64,000 bases of DNA from Acridotheres tristis (taxonomy: Eukaryota; Chordata; Aves; Passeriformes; Sturnidae): positions 51,082,116-51,146,115 of the forward strand of contig CM072919.1 of assembly GCA_037013685.1 (NCBI GenBank), read 5' to 3'. Position 1 is the first letter of the stretch; every line of letters starts with the position of its first letter. This document shows positions 39,574 through 52,524 of the stretch, piece by piece. The notes below the pieces were generated by a model. The model had not been told where the DNA came from. It did not search any database and saw nothing but the letters and a program-made list of their open reading frames with translations. The position numbers and the translations under genes are program-made.

Positions 39574-41941
39574 CTTGTGCAGAAAAGTTGGCAGGATTTT
39601 AAGTGGAAAAGGTAACTAAAATGTATTCACAGATATGTTAATTTTAAGGGAAAAAAGCATAGATCATTGCTGAAAGAATTATGGAGCACCAAAGGAAACA
39701 TCAAGGCCTAATCTAAATGCAGATTTTTAAATTTAAGTAATCAGATATTTTGTAAGGACTACATCCATGAAAAAGGTGTAGTTGTCATAATATAAATGCA
39801 TAATTCCACTGTACTCTTTTCTCAAGAAAAAAGATAAAGTTTTCTGTCCATATCTGTCAGGGAAGATAGTTCAGTAGAGCCTCAGTCAAGGTTGAGTTAA
39901 ATTTTCCATGATCGTTATTCTCAGCATGAGATTTGGAAGAGAAAAGCAGATAAATTAAAAGCTGAATTTTAAAAAAATCTACAAATGAAATTTAGCAATC
40001 CCATCCTGTTCCTAGTTACTTTACACATTACACAATGTGTTCAAATCCTGATTGGCTTATTTAGAGTAACTTTTTCTGCAAACTGAAGATTTTTCTGTTG
40101 TGGTTGAAATAGTTGATGCACATAGATGCTTTTTTTTTAATTTACAGTTATGTTTTAAGATTACCCTTCCAGTCCCTTTGCACAGAAGTTGAATAATGCC
40201 ACAATCCCACTGGTCTTTCTGCATGACTTGCCCTAATTTGCAGAGCTGATCTATAAGAAATTGTTTCTTTAATGACAAAATTCAGGTTTAAATCCTAGGA
40301 TTCCGCACTGGTGAGAGTCTAATGTGTGGTCTAATGATAGTGGGGTAAACACACGTCTTGTTTGAAGTTGGATTAGTGCAGGCAAACAGGTGCTAATCAG
40401 ATCACAATAAACCAGTACTGGAGGGTGTTTGGAATTTTATGCCACGATGTTTTCAAAACGTCACAGAAACTTTAGTAGTTAGTTCAGTAACACTACCTAA
40501 AAGCTTAACGAGTTAGTGCAATCCCATATGTTTGAATCTTTCTTTTTAATACCAGCACCAAGGGGCATATCTCTAAGATACTTTTTCAAGCTTTGGCAGG
40601 TACTGTTAATGCTGCTATTGCTAACAAAAAAACTTGGATGTTTGGAGGAATGGGACTGTTTTAAGTAAATCTCTGTCTAACTACACTAACATAACCAGTT
40701 AGCAAAGTGAAAAACAAGATAATTTTTTTAAAATAGCAAAACACTGTATGATATTCTATTTCCTAAAGTAGAATACTTCCTTAATTTTTCTTCCGTGCAT
40801 GTGAATAAAAAATAGAACATTTGAGAAAAAAATATACTTATCAAAGGCAATGACTTTCCAGTGGATTGTTTTATTTCACTTCTGTATTGTTTGAACTGCT
40901 TCTTTTGCCACAGGCCTTACAAGTGCTCATTTTTTAATCCTTGCAGTGAGTAGGTTGCAGATGAGTGCCTATCCTTTTTCACGGTGGAGGAAAAAAACTC
41001 TCCAGTACATATTCAGAAATAACACGAGTAAGAGTGAAAAATACTACACTCTTCCTCATCCCTTCCCGTTCCCTGTCCTGAGAGCAATCCAGGACCCTTC
41101 CTTACTTCCTTGGACAGCTGAAAGCTCTAGCGAGGAAAAGAGAGTGAAAGCATTTTAATATGACAAATATTTTAATATCATAGACATTCTAATTTTTCTG
41201 TGCTTTACCCACATGTCTTTGTCCAGAAGTTATTGAGTTGCTACTGTGTATTAAACTATGCTGGGTATGATCCCTGTAAAAAACCACTGTTAGCTGTGGA
41301 TCACTGTACATCTCATAAATATTTTCTCATAGTCATTCTTCATTAATAGAAAGCAGAGAGAGATTAGATTGTTATTAGACTCTCATATTGAAAAGATGTA
41401 TAGTTGGTGATCCTGCATAAAATATTTAGATCATCTTAATATAAAAATACAGCAATAAGTTAATGTCCATGCATTTCCTTGTATTTCATCTGTACTAATA
41501 GTCTCAGCAACTCAGACCATGCAATCAGAATAACTGACTGGGAGTAGTTTCATTTCTACACGTACCTTTATTCTTAGAAGTTATTTCATTTCAACATGTG
41601 GAGGATAAGGCTTGCAGTGTTTATGCCCTGGATGCTTGATACCTGTTTAAGGAAGTGGAACTGGATTCACTTCATTTAGAAAATTTTTGATAGCTTCTCT
41701 ATCTTTGATCAAGTGTTGGAATTGCAGAATCTAGCGGAAAAGGAGAGTCTAAATGAAAAGTTGATAAAGGCTGAATGAAGAAATTGGTATCTCAAGACAT
41801 TCCTTGTTAATTTTGTAATGAATGGTATTACACACATGGACAAGAGATGTCACAAATAAAGAGAAGTTTGGATTTACCTTCATATTCTGACCATAAAAAC
41901 TTTCAAGGTTGTGAAAATTCAGATTCTGGAAACCTTACAGT

Positions 41942-42000
41942 TGAAGGCCCTGGATATTTTATGCTGAACATGCTGAAGGCCCTGGATATTTTATGCTGAA
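41942..42000. repeat. 32-bp-period tandem duplication, identical 27-bp cores
   Basis: The 27 bases starting TGAAGGCCCTGGATATT at 41942-41968 recur without change at 41974-42000, with CATGC between. Perfect identity suggests a recent event or a variable locus. Confidence 0.92.
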
Positions 42001-45000
42001 GAGCTCTCATGTAATTACTGGGATATGTTCAGGCAAGTGTACAGATAAAAGGTAACGTCTCCATCTGTATGCTGATAGAGAGAGGGATGAATGGGTAATG
42101 CTTGATTTTCTTTTCTCTATTTCAAATTTGAGTGTCACTAGTTAGAATCATCTTGATAGCAAATATATTATTCTCCAACACATCTTTCTTCAACTTAACA
42201 GTGTTCCTATTAGCTCAAGTCTCTCATTTTTTTCCTTAAATTTTGGTACTTAACATATGAAAACCTGAACATGACATGAACATGGCAGGAACTAGCATAC
42301 CATAGTTAATGTGATGGTGTGCGGGGTCCTTTAAAATTTGCCTTGATAGGTATTTTTATTAGAGTAGGAAAATACTATGCTGTTATCTGTAAATCCTCCG
42401 TGAGGTGTCAGACACAAGGAAATTGATGCTGATCTACTTTTTTGTCTTCAGTTAGAAACCAGTTCTGCACAGCAAACAAGCCCTTTCTAAAATCTGAATA
42501 GTAGTTGCTGTACAATACTTGCTGTATAAACAATACTTCCATTGTTTAGAAGCATTAAAACTCAGATTGTATCGATGAAACCATTATTAAAATTCAAAAA
42601 TATATAAATAACAAGTAATAGCAATATTTCGTCATGCAGGTTCAAATAATGAAAAACACCTACTTGTGCTCTCTTTGATTAAATCCATCATTTTTGTATA
42701 AAGCCATACTTGGTTGGCACTTAGCCTGTGGTTCAGGGGATTATACCCCCCACTGGTGTGACTCAGGGCTGGATTATCTTTGGAAATCCTAAAAAGCTGC
42801 TGTGACTGCATAGGGCAAGATTTGTTTCTGGTAGCAGTCAGAAATCTGTAAAGGAACATAGGGAATGCTATTACTTGATAGAATCAGTGTTCTGTCTAGG
42901 CTTGTATCCTGTCTCTGACAATGGCAAATGTCAGAAATTTCAGGGGAAAGTACAAAGCTCCAATGTCAACAATATTTCAGTAAAGTTTCCTCTCCAGCAG
43001 CAAGCAGTTAGTGACTTGTTTAGCCTTTCTTTATGAGGATTTCAATTCTTTTCCCCTTTATTCCTCTAGCTACCTAGAGAAACTGGTGGATACTTTTTTG
43101 CTTATATTCATGACTGTACACACATTTCAAAGAATCAAAACCAGGCAGTATGACTATCTTTTTCCTTTTTTAAGTAGTTTCACACATATACATTAGAAGA
43201 TATTTACCTTTAATTTGAATGTGTCCCTCCCCTCATTTCACTAAATGTCTTTGGATAAAAGGCTTTAAAATGTGTTATTTAATGTTGTTTCATGTTTTAC
43301 ATGTCTTCAACTTTTCCTTGAGTTCATCCATCATAAAAAACTGTACTGGCAAAATATTCTAACATCCATTCCAGTATTTCTTACATGGAGGGAGGTGGAA
43401 GGGAATCTTCACATCCTTGACATTTTTGCTGGCTGTCTTTGTTCCCTCCTTTTGTGACGTACTCTTTTTTGGTAACTTGAGTAAAAGTAACTATTCTCTG
43501 GGATTGTTTTTTAATAATAAAAAGGCAAGGTAAGGCAGTAAAAATAATTCCATGATTATGCCGCATTTTCTTCTAAGTTGCCCAGTGGACATACTGAGGC
43601 CTGACTTTGATTTGGCTAACAAATGGTTTCAATTGAGCAGGTCTGCTGAAGACTGATGACTTTTCACTGGGCAAAATAACCTGTTCCTCATTAAAATGTA
43701 ATAACTGTCTGTAAGATTTTTTAACAATTGCAATGTCTTTTCCATGTATTATCTCAAATTACAAATATGTTGGTGCTGATAATTATTTCCATATATATAT
43801 TATCATGTCCTACAAGGCCTGTAATTTCCTTTGACCTAAGCTGTAGTTTGATACATTATTTGATCAGCACTCTTAGTGAGTCATTTTATCCATATGTATT
43901 TAGTTAATTGGTTATTTTTCTCCCCACCCATGTTTATATATAATATACTCTACAAAGGAAAAGGAAATCTGACTGCTTGCAGCTGAGTCTAGTAAAAGAG
44001 CAATTAGGTTCTATCAGAGCCAGCAGCTGTCCGTAATGAATTCTGAATTAAAATTATGAGTGAAGAAAATAATCCAGCCATCTGCAGGAAATGTGAAAAT
44101 ATTTTTATAACCCAATAGCTGAATTCTGGAAAGGGGTATCTCTGAGACTTCCCAGCTGTACCTACATTAAATTCCGGAATATCCATAGACACAGAGTATG
44201 CTGGAACACATTGCATCAACTTGGCTACCCGGCATGTTTGGCTAACTTCAAACAGGCTGTATTTTTATCTAAAGTAATCAGCATGAAAGTCTCTTTAAAT
44301 CCTCTCCCCGTGTCTCTAGAAGTAAAATGCAGCTTTAAAAATAGTCCTGTTATCTTTTCATGGAGGCTTTCCAATCAGTATTCTGCCCTGAATATTAATC
44401 TTTCCTCATTTTTCATACTTTTATAGACTTAATTCAGGGTCTCATCAGTTATTATCAGATTTTGTCAGTGACTGCTGTTCCAAGTAAATTCTGCATTGTG
44501 ATGTCTATTTTTTAATGTGAATTTTAGAAACAATTTTAGTGTCCTAATACTATCCAAGCTCGTTTTACAGCTACCTTGAAACTTCTACACTAAAATTCCC
44601 ATTATTTCCATTATAACTTGCCTACAATTTTTGCTCCTAAGTTCAAAATCCTGGAAAAAAAGAAACAGATTAGGTCTAACCTCTAAATGACAAGTTGTGA
44701 TTAAGAAATATGAAATGCTTAGTGGTATTAACCTTTCACAACCCGATTTTCTGTGTTACAGAGAATTCATGTTGGTATAAAGATTTTAGAGGTTAAGAAA
44801 TGTTGTAATGAGTACCAGTAATCAAGCTCTTCAGCAGTCAGTGAGGTATTGTCAGATACTAAAAAGGGTATTTATTTTTTTCACTGCTTGATCTAAAAAT
44901 AATAGGAGTAGCCTTCATATGGGCTCATCAGAGAAGCTTCAGACTTTTTAAACTGTTTTCTACTGCCTATCATGCCTAGCATCTCACTGCCCTAATACTG

Positions 45001-45908
45001 TATGGAAAGCAATTCAGTTTAAACCAGACCTAGAGGTGGAAACATCAAGTTTGTCTCATCCTCTCAATGTATCCTCTCGGTATATCAGTTTTCAATGGAA
45101 AAGGAAGATACATTCTGAGACGGAGATCCAACACAATAGCTCCACTACTAAAGTTGTATCAGCTTCAAGTTCAGGACTAATTTACTGGTTATTTCCAAGT
45201 GGTCAGAGAGGGGAAGGGGAGTAGGAGAGTGAGAACAAATTAAAAAAAAATTTTTCGACAGATTCATTAAGGGCTTTGAAAAAAAACCAATGTAAAAGTC
45301 TACTGTGGACTAAAGAGTCCTGGTGATGACGTCTTCCTTTTACTTCATAATTACCAGATGAAGTCCTGTGTCTGGATGGCAACCTCACACTTCATCACTG
45401 TTCCATCAGTCTAAAACTCAACCAGAAAAAATCCCAAGGGCAGCTGCTGTTCAGAAAAGAAGCACTTGTTGGCCACAATAGGAATACAAGAGGACTCTGA
45501 AACTTGAAATCATTTTAGTGGCTAGCAAGTACTTTCAAGGTCTTCCAATTATCTAGTACTACAGAACACATTTCTTCCCACAATCTTTAATTCATTTTCA
45601 GATAGCATCAGTTCAGCCTATTCACTGATAGGCTAATGGCTCTTCTCCATGAAAATGTAATCAAAACACAGAAAGAAATATTCAAAGGTATGAAGCTACT
45701 TCTTAAGACATTCCATCCTGAGAATGCAAAGCAGGTTGAACTGCAAAGAAAGCAACAAATAGTTGTTAGCAACAAGCAGTATAATTTCTGTTCATTGACT
45801 TCTCTGCTGTGCTGTAATCCTCACATTTATTGACAATAGGATCACAGTGTACTTCCTCTGCTAAATAAAAATATAGTTTTCTGTATTTACTACAGCTGTT
45901 CAGGCCTA

Positions 45909-45954
<46 letters not shown>
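45909..45954. repeat. (TCTA)11 microsatellite
   Basis: Eleven uninterrupted TCTA units run from 45911 to 45954 with TA before them. Uninterrupted tetranucleotide arrays of this length are usually polymorphic. Confidence 0.97.
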
Positions 45955-47716
45955 CCTTTAATTGAAGGTAACAAGTCACAGTAAGATGTGTTTCTAAAAT
46001 TAACCATAAAATACTTTCTTCTTCTAAACTCTTTGAGTCAATTTTAGATCATTCTTTCTTTAGTGGAATGCATAATGTCAAGAAAGCATTGTATAGTACA
46101 AAAAATTAATAGTATGCACTGAAATTCAACCAATATCACAGAGAAGATGTATTTAGGATAGTTACTCTGACGATAAATACAGGAATCAATACATTCATAT
46201 CCAATATTGTATTTAGAGAAGTAGGAAGATAAGAAAAAGAGTATCTGAGAACTGAATTAATTTTGAAATAAAAAATCACAGTCAATCCTTGTACACAGAT
46301 AAAATAGTAGAGTAGAATAAAGTTTATTTTAATGTATTTTCTTTATATGTCTAAGTAATTGAAAAAATCAGGTAACATAGTGATTAAGAAAAGTATATAT
46401 GTAAAAATCCTCTGAAAAGTAGGATTATGGCATGTATTGTTATATATAATAAACAATCATTTCTGCAAGGAAACCATGATAAGAAAAATAAATGGTATGA
46501 AATAAGGTCAGTGAACTTTTCAGTTGTGTATAATTTCTGCTATTCCATCTCATAAGCAGAACAATAAGAGATATTTTTTCACCAACTATTCATGATTTCA
46601 GGAAAGAAGCAGGTAGAATAGTTATAATAATTTGTCCTTTCAAGAAAGAAGAAGCAAGTATCAAAATTAACGGTGTTCTTCTTCAATGGTATAGTTCCTG
46701 AAGGTGTCAAGTACTTGGAGGCTGAAGTGTTGATTCAAAAGAAGAGTTCTAAGATATCTGATTTACAGCTGGGAAATGGAATGCTTATGCCTTTCATAAC
46801 TGTAGGATCACAACATCAAATTTAGACAGTGCATTTCAGTTTGTCTCCCAGGACACGACCAGAACGTTATTTTTCAGAGTCCCTATCCAAATTCGAGTGA
46901 AATCTAATAAAAGGATTTCTGTAGGGGAAGTTGTGTCTGTAACATGTTGGTTAATAACCCTTAATTGATCCTTTCCTCTCTGAATTTCTTTTTGTTATAC
47001 ATGGTATTCTGTAACAATGTGTTTCACAATTTAATTATGTACTACTTTAAAAATTACTTCCTGTTGGTTTGAAATTCTCATCATTTCATTTCATGATCCT
47101 AATTCTTCTTTGGCAAGTGAAGAACAACTCATTTTCATTTCATCTTCTCTATGTAACATTAATTTATGGCTGGCGAGAGGATTTGAAATGCTCTAATGGA
47201 ATGTCATTGTTAGAAGGTTCTCCTAAATTTTTTTGGTTGAACATTGGTAATGCTACATTTTTAGCCTGCATGGAAAATTCAGCTTTTGAAATTATTATAG
47301 TAAATAATTATTTTCTGTACATGGGATTTGTTAGAGAAATTTTTGGGAGTTTTGATTCTCTGTGTTTTAATATTTGAGTTTGTTTGTGTTACAGTCTTGT
47401 AAGACAGCTTCTTATCCTTGATCTCGCCAGAGCTGTACTTTGGATTAGACGAACAAGTTTACTTCCTAAACATTATTATACTTTTGCAGGTGCATACTAC
47501 AAAAAACTATGGGCTTAAATCTGAGGCAGTTGTATTTGAAGAGTTTATGGTAATACTAGAATTCTGAGAATGTGCAGGCTGAAAGGAAAAATCTTATTAA
47601 AACTCCATAAAAGAATAAATATATGAGGCTGGCTTTTGGGTGTGACTGTCTCATGGTTTTGTCTCCTCTCTGTGAAAATTAGGGAGAGTTCTAGACTGAA
47701 CTTCATCTACTTGTAA

Positions 47717-47758
47717 TGAAATATTCTCCTGTTTTCCTGAAATATTCTCCTGTTTTCC
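47717..47758. repeat. Exact 21-bp tandem duplication
   Basis: The unit beginning TGAAATATTCTCCTG at 47717-47737 is repeated exactly and without spacer at 47738-47758. Confidence 0.93.
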
Positions 47759-48959
47759 AATTTTTTTATTCCATGTTCTTTTTCAGAGATTTTATGTGAC
47801 TTCATTGATAAATATGGTTGCCTCCATGCATAGCGTAGAAATGAAGAAAATTCAGCCAGTAAAGTCTTTGATAAAGCACTGCATGCAAGAAAGTGCTTGT
47901 TGTCTGGTATCCAACCATAACCACAGTGAGAAGGAAAGAAAGTCACTGTACACTTGCAGATAAATTGTCAAAAGATCTCTTACAAGCTGCTATATAATTC
48001 TTGAAGCAATCCAGTATCTCTTCTAAAACAAAATTTCAATTTACATCTTTGCACAAGGTCTTTATGTTATTTTGATCAGATGTTTCTTTTCAAAAGGATG
48101 TTCAGTGGTTTTATAAGGGGCTTATTTTGCTGCTTCCTGGCCAGGGAGGTGATTTTCTGCTCTAATTTCCTAACCGCAAAATGTGAAAATAATCTAAATA
48201 TTGCTCTTGTCAGAACTACTACAGAATTTCTGTGGGATTGGAATCTAATCAATCATTAGAAGTTCCTCAATAAAATACAGACCTTTTCATATATATCCCA
48301 TATCACAAGCAATTTCATGTACTTTCAGTTTATAAATGCAAGCTTCATTCAATCTGAAACAGTAATATTCAATAAAATCTTCCCCTGATATGAGTCAGAA
48401 ATGTCCTACATGATTTTTGGTCCATATTTTACTGTCTTTGCTTCCAATTAAATGATCTGTGAATACTGGTAATTACATTGCCTTCCTTTGCCAAATCACT
48501 GAAGTATCAGTAAAGGGTCATCATTTAAGCAGCTACAAATTAATCATAAAAGCCAACCTTTAACACATCCATCCAGTGATTTGGATTCAGAATGTCCCCC
48601 TTATGCCTCTTCATTTCCCTTTTTTGAATTGTAGCTATTGTAGCTGTATTGCATCACAGGACATTAGGCATGTTTCAGCTCATGGGACTGAGTCAATCAT
48701 GATTTTAGAAATTGAAAACAAATGTTATAATACTGTAAATGACAATATTTGAAGCAGTACCGGTTTCCTAGTAGGCATCTCTATTTAATAGATATATAGG
48801 TTTTCAGATTGAAAATGTAATAGTTCTTTCTCTAACTAAAATGAAAATTCTGAGTTTGACAGCAACATCAGAAGATGCAAACCAAAAGGGCAAGAAAATC
48901 AATAACGAAAGTAGAAATAATTTGTGAAATTATTCATATTAGCTGAATTATCATGGTTA

Positions 48960-49001
48960 TTTTTTTTTTTTTAATTTTTTTTAGGGATTTTTTTTTTTTA
49001 A
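48960..49001 (+). repeat. T-rich low-complexity run
   Basis: T12, then AA, T8 and, after AGGGA, T12: an almost pure T stretch. It could be the remains of a poly(A) tail on the other strand, but no retrocopy body is recognisable next to it. Confidence 0.8.
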
Positions 49002-51573
49002 TATTTCAGTGGCTTAATAGTGAGGATTCAAACTGTGTGGCTTCCCAGCAGTGTATCATACCATATTAAGAAGGCTGTGTGATAGTAGACAAGAAAGAGA
49101 AATGGGAAGAAAAATTAGGGTAGGATAGTTTCTTTTATATAATAAGCTATTTTAGTTTGGAGTTAGAAGGTATTGGGGGCAGGAAGGGCACATTTCAAAG
49201 AGAAATAGCACTGGTTCCATTTTTATGTGGAAAGTCAAAAGAGTAGTTGGTAGACTCACAGCTCCTTTATAATGGGCAGAACTAGAATTTATTGAACACC
49301 TTAAAAGAGTAAAAATATCTTGCTGAATAAAATGGTCCAGAGTGTATCAGGAGCCCAGTGAAGCCAAATGCCTGCATAAATGTTGTGTGTCAGCTCGTTC
49401 CTTACGATGAAATGAGTGCAAAATAATGTGTTTGGATCTGCTTTCATGATCTTCCCAACTTCTGCATGAACCTGTAGACTAACAAATATCTTCTGTGCTA
49501 GAGTATGCTAATAACTATTACTCTCTGAGTTTGGTCATGGAAAAAATAAATATACAAATGATAGTAAAAGACATGAAAAGAAGAACTGTAAATTGCTCAT
49601 TCCAGCTAAAGGTGCAAGCGCTTAACTGGCTTGTGATTTTGCAGTTGTGGTCTGCAACTGTGACCTTTTTGATGTTCAATCTGAAAAACGGCTTATCCAG
49701 TTATAAACGTGAAGTTGGAACAGCAGTTTAATACATTATAGGAAGAACCATATTCTAGATTATTGAGAAAATCTGCACTGCCAAACTTTCATATTTCTCA
49801 CTTGGCCCACACTTACTGAACTGATAAAAACTGAATGTGAAGAGTAATCATTGAGGGAATGGTTTAAAACTTGATATAAACCAATCTGACATACAAATGT
49901 ATACTACTTCTGTTGATTTGCCTTACAGCAACAAAAAAAAAAAATCAAAGAAAATCACAATAGTGAGACAGCTTTTTGGGTTTTTTTCCGTGATTTTTAG
50001 CAGTGTTAATGTCAGCAGATTTTTTCTGAAATGCAGAGGTTTTATTACACAAGGTAAATGAACTACAGTTTAGTTAAGATAGCTATCATTTTGCTTCTCT
50101 TCTTTTTTCTTTCTCCACAAGTCCCACTGATAAATATCACTGTTAGGTAAATTTTCTTAAACTCAGAATACAGGTTAATTCTTGTCAGAGCAGCATCTAA
50201 AAAACTTGAAATTAGTGCATTTGGTCTGTTAGCAGAATTCCTCAGCTCTTTGAAGGGGATCTGCTGCTTGGAGGAGTAATCCATGGCAAAAATACATGAT
50301 TAACAATATGTAAATCTGCTATCTTAAAAGGAAGACTTACCTCGTGTTAGATAAAATAGCTTTCTGTTCTGTGTTTCCATCTGATTTGGTTATAAGGAAA
50401 TTCAACTTGCTGGTAATTGGCAAAGATTCTTAAGGTGTCATGCAAGGAATAAATGTTTGACCTCGAGTATTGATTTTAGGGTGAACTTAGAATATTTAGT
50501 ATCTCTGGAAAATACAGAAACTGTGAGAAGTTTTGGCTTCCATGTAGTTGTCGTCTAGAATCTGGGTTATAATTATTTTTGTTTGTTTCTGTTTTACTCA
50601 AAAAAATTGCAGTTCATGGAGTTCTTAAATATTCTTAATTTAGCTAATCTCAGTCTCTTGAGGGTTTATAAACTGTTGTTTACTATACTATGTACTTAAT
50701 TTTCAGTCACTAACTGAAAATTTAGGCATTTAGAAAGCCTGAAACTATCATTCGTTGTAACAGGCATGATGTGATCCTGGACAGAAAAACTATGTACAAA
50801 CCCCATCAAATTTTACACATCAACTTTGTTTAGCTACGTGTATGCAAGTAGTTGAAACAAAACTTCGTAAAGTGCAATCATACACATGGCTGCAGAAAGG
50901 TGGTCTGATTTGATTCAGTACAGTTGGTGTCCAAACAGTTGGATTTTCCCCAGCCTACAGCTAGCACAGCTATCTAGTCATGGGTCTGCACTGCAAAGAC
51001 TAACAGTATGTCCGAGCCAAGTGAAACAGCAGAGGATAGAACAAACTGTGTTAATAGAAGCCCCACCAGCAGGGGTGGAAAGCTGGGTGGAAAGTTTACC
51101 ACCAAAGTATGAGAGAAATATGTAAGATTCATTTTCTGTTAGATTATTGTTTGCCAGTATAAGTACCTCTGTAAAGAGAATAGCAACAACAACATGTTTA
51201 ATGACTTAGAAATCACACTACAAATAAAGCTTGAATTCTTAGAGGGTACATCATCTCCAGTAATTTCTATTTTTAAGAACATACGTTTGGAGAATATGTT
51301 GCAAGGTGTTTTATTTCTGTTTTAGTCAAACCTGAAATTGCAAGATGCAAAGATCTTATATGAAAGCATTCTATGTTCTCAACTGCTTGTAATGGATGTT
51401 TAAGGAGTTTACTTATTTCAGGGCACCAACCTCTTTCATAAAAGCTGATGTTCATATTCAGCAGCATGTGCTGTTTAAATCAGCATAACAAAACTTTAAA
51501 ACTTGAATGACGTACAAGTAAGCACAGTGAATGAAACAGTCCATGTTTTCTCTCCCATGTTCATTTCTTTTAG

Positions 51574-51859
51574 TGCTGGAGTCGGCAGGACTGGCTGTTT
51601 CATTGTGATAGATGCCATGTTAGAGAGAATAAAGCATGAAAAGACTGTAGATATTTATGGCCACGTAACTCTAATGAGAGCACAGAGGAATTACATGGTT
51701 CAAACTGAGGACCAATACATCTTTATCCATGATGCACTGCTGGAAGCAGTGACATGTGGAAATACCGAAGTGCCAGCCAGAAACCTGTATGCATATATCC
51801 AGAAGCTGACACAGATAGAAACAGGCGAGAATGTCACAGGAATGGAACTGGAATTTAAG
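51574..51859 (+). CDS. PTPRD: PTPRD exon 5 of window: D1 P-loop Arg, Q-loop and D1-D2 linker
   Basis: This 286-nt exon completes Ser192 and encodes residues 193-287, from [20 protein letters not shown] to GMELEFK. It supplies the rest of the D1 P-loop, including phosphate-binding Arg197, and the Q-loop QTEDQY (Gln235 and Gln239), which positions water for hydrolysis of the phosphocysteine intermediate. It then leads through the C-terminal D1 helix ([10 protein letters not shown]) into the linker to D2. The acceptor is TCTTTTAG and the donor AAG|GTACTG, leaving a phase-0 intron. [10 protein letters not shown] is the PTPRD form, where PTPRS has VEPGEHV. It is the largest coding exon in the window. 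Confidence 0.98.
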
Positions 51860-52345
51860 GTACTGGGATTTTATGTTGTGGGTAACCAAAATCAAATGGT
51901 CTAACAATAAAGCTGCTCTGTTCTTCATCAGTTGTTTCCAGTAATCAAAAGATAAAATACACCATTAGACTAAAATTTTAAATTAGGAAGATGGTTCTTT
52001 CTTAAAAGTACAGTTACGTTCTCAATGGGTGTCTGGACAAGAACCATTCAGTTGAGGGTAATTTAATCATGCTGTTCCTTTTTTGATATTATATTTTGAA
52101 ATGTGTGTTTGTGTAGTGATTTAATACTGGAATTTGTCCAAATGCACTAATGGAGCAGACATTGTACTTGTATTAGGTATTAAGGAAGCTTTACAAATAT
52201 TTACATAATGCAATAGAATATGGAAAAGAAAGCATCTGAAGTTGAAATTATTCATTGATGGCTATTGACCAAAGGTGATAAAACCTGATAATGTCACTTC
52301 TCTTTGTTATACATGGCCTTAATTCTTCTAATTTGTTTTCAACAG
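51860..52345 (+). other. PTPRD: PTPRD intron, 486 bp
   Basis: Phase-0 GT-AG intron between the D1 end and the D2 start (GTACTG ... TTCAACAG). It is the shortest intron in the window. No repeat or gene seen inside. Confidence 0.95.
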
Positions 52346-52524
52346 CGTCTTGCTAGCTCTAAGGCTCACACTTCAAGATTCATCAGTGCCAATCTTCCAT
52401 GTAATAAATTCAAAAATCGCCTTGTCAATATTATGCCATATGAATCCACAAGGGTATGCTTGCAGCCTATCCGAGGAGTAGAAGGCTCTGATTATATTAA
52501 TGCCAGTTTCATTGATGGATACAG
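52346..52524 (+). CDS. PTPRD: PTPRD exon 6 of window: start of D2
   Basis: This 179-nt exon encodes residues 288-346 ([20 protein letters not shown] to SFIDGY) plus two bases of Arg347. It opens the membrane-distal domain D2. The KNRY position of D1 reads KNRL here (residues 310-313). Loss of this Tyr is one of two known changes that make LAR-family D2 domains nearly inactive. The exon combines regions that in D1 are split by the 11-kb intron: [16 protein letters not shown] is uninterrupted here. The donor is ACAG|GTACAA (phase 2) and the acceptor TTTTCAACAG. Confidence 0.98.

Larger units (their letters stand above)
34725..51573 (+). other. PTPRD: PTPRD intron, 16.85 kb, splitting the D1 active-site motif
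   Basis: GT-AG phase-2 intron (GTAAGC ... TTTTAG), the longest complete one in the window. It holds a CR1 tail (about 36975-37070), an ERVL-like LTR (39122-39573), a 32-bp-period duplication (41942-42000), the TCTA microsatellite (45909-45954), a 21-bp duplication (47717-47758) and a T-rich run (48960-49001). The rest is plain AT-rich intron. Confidence 0.92.
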
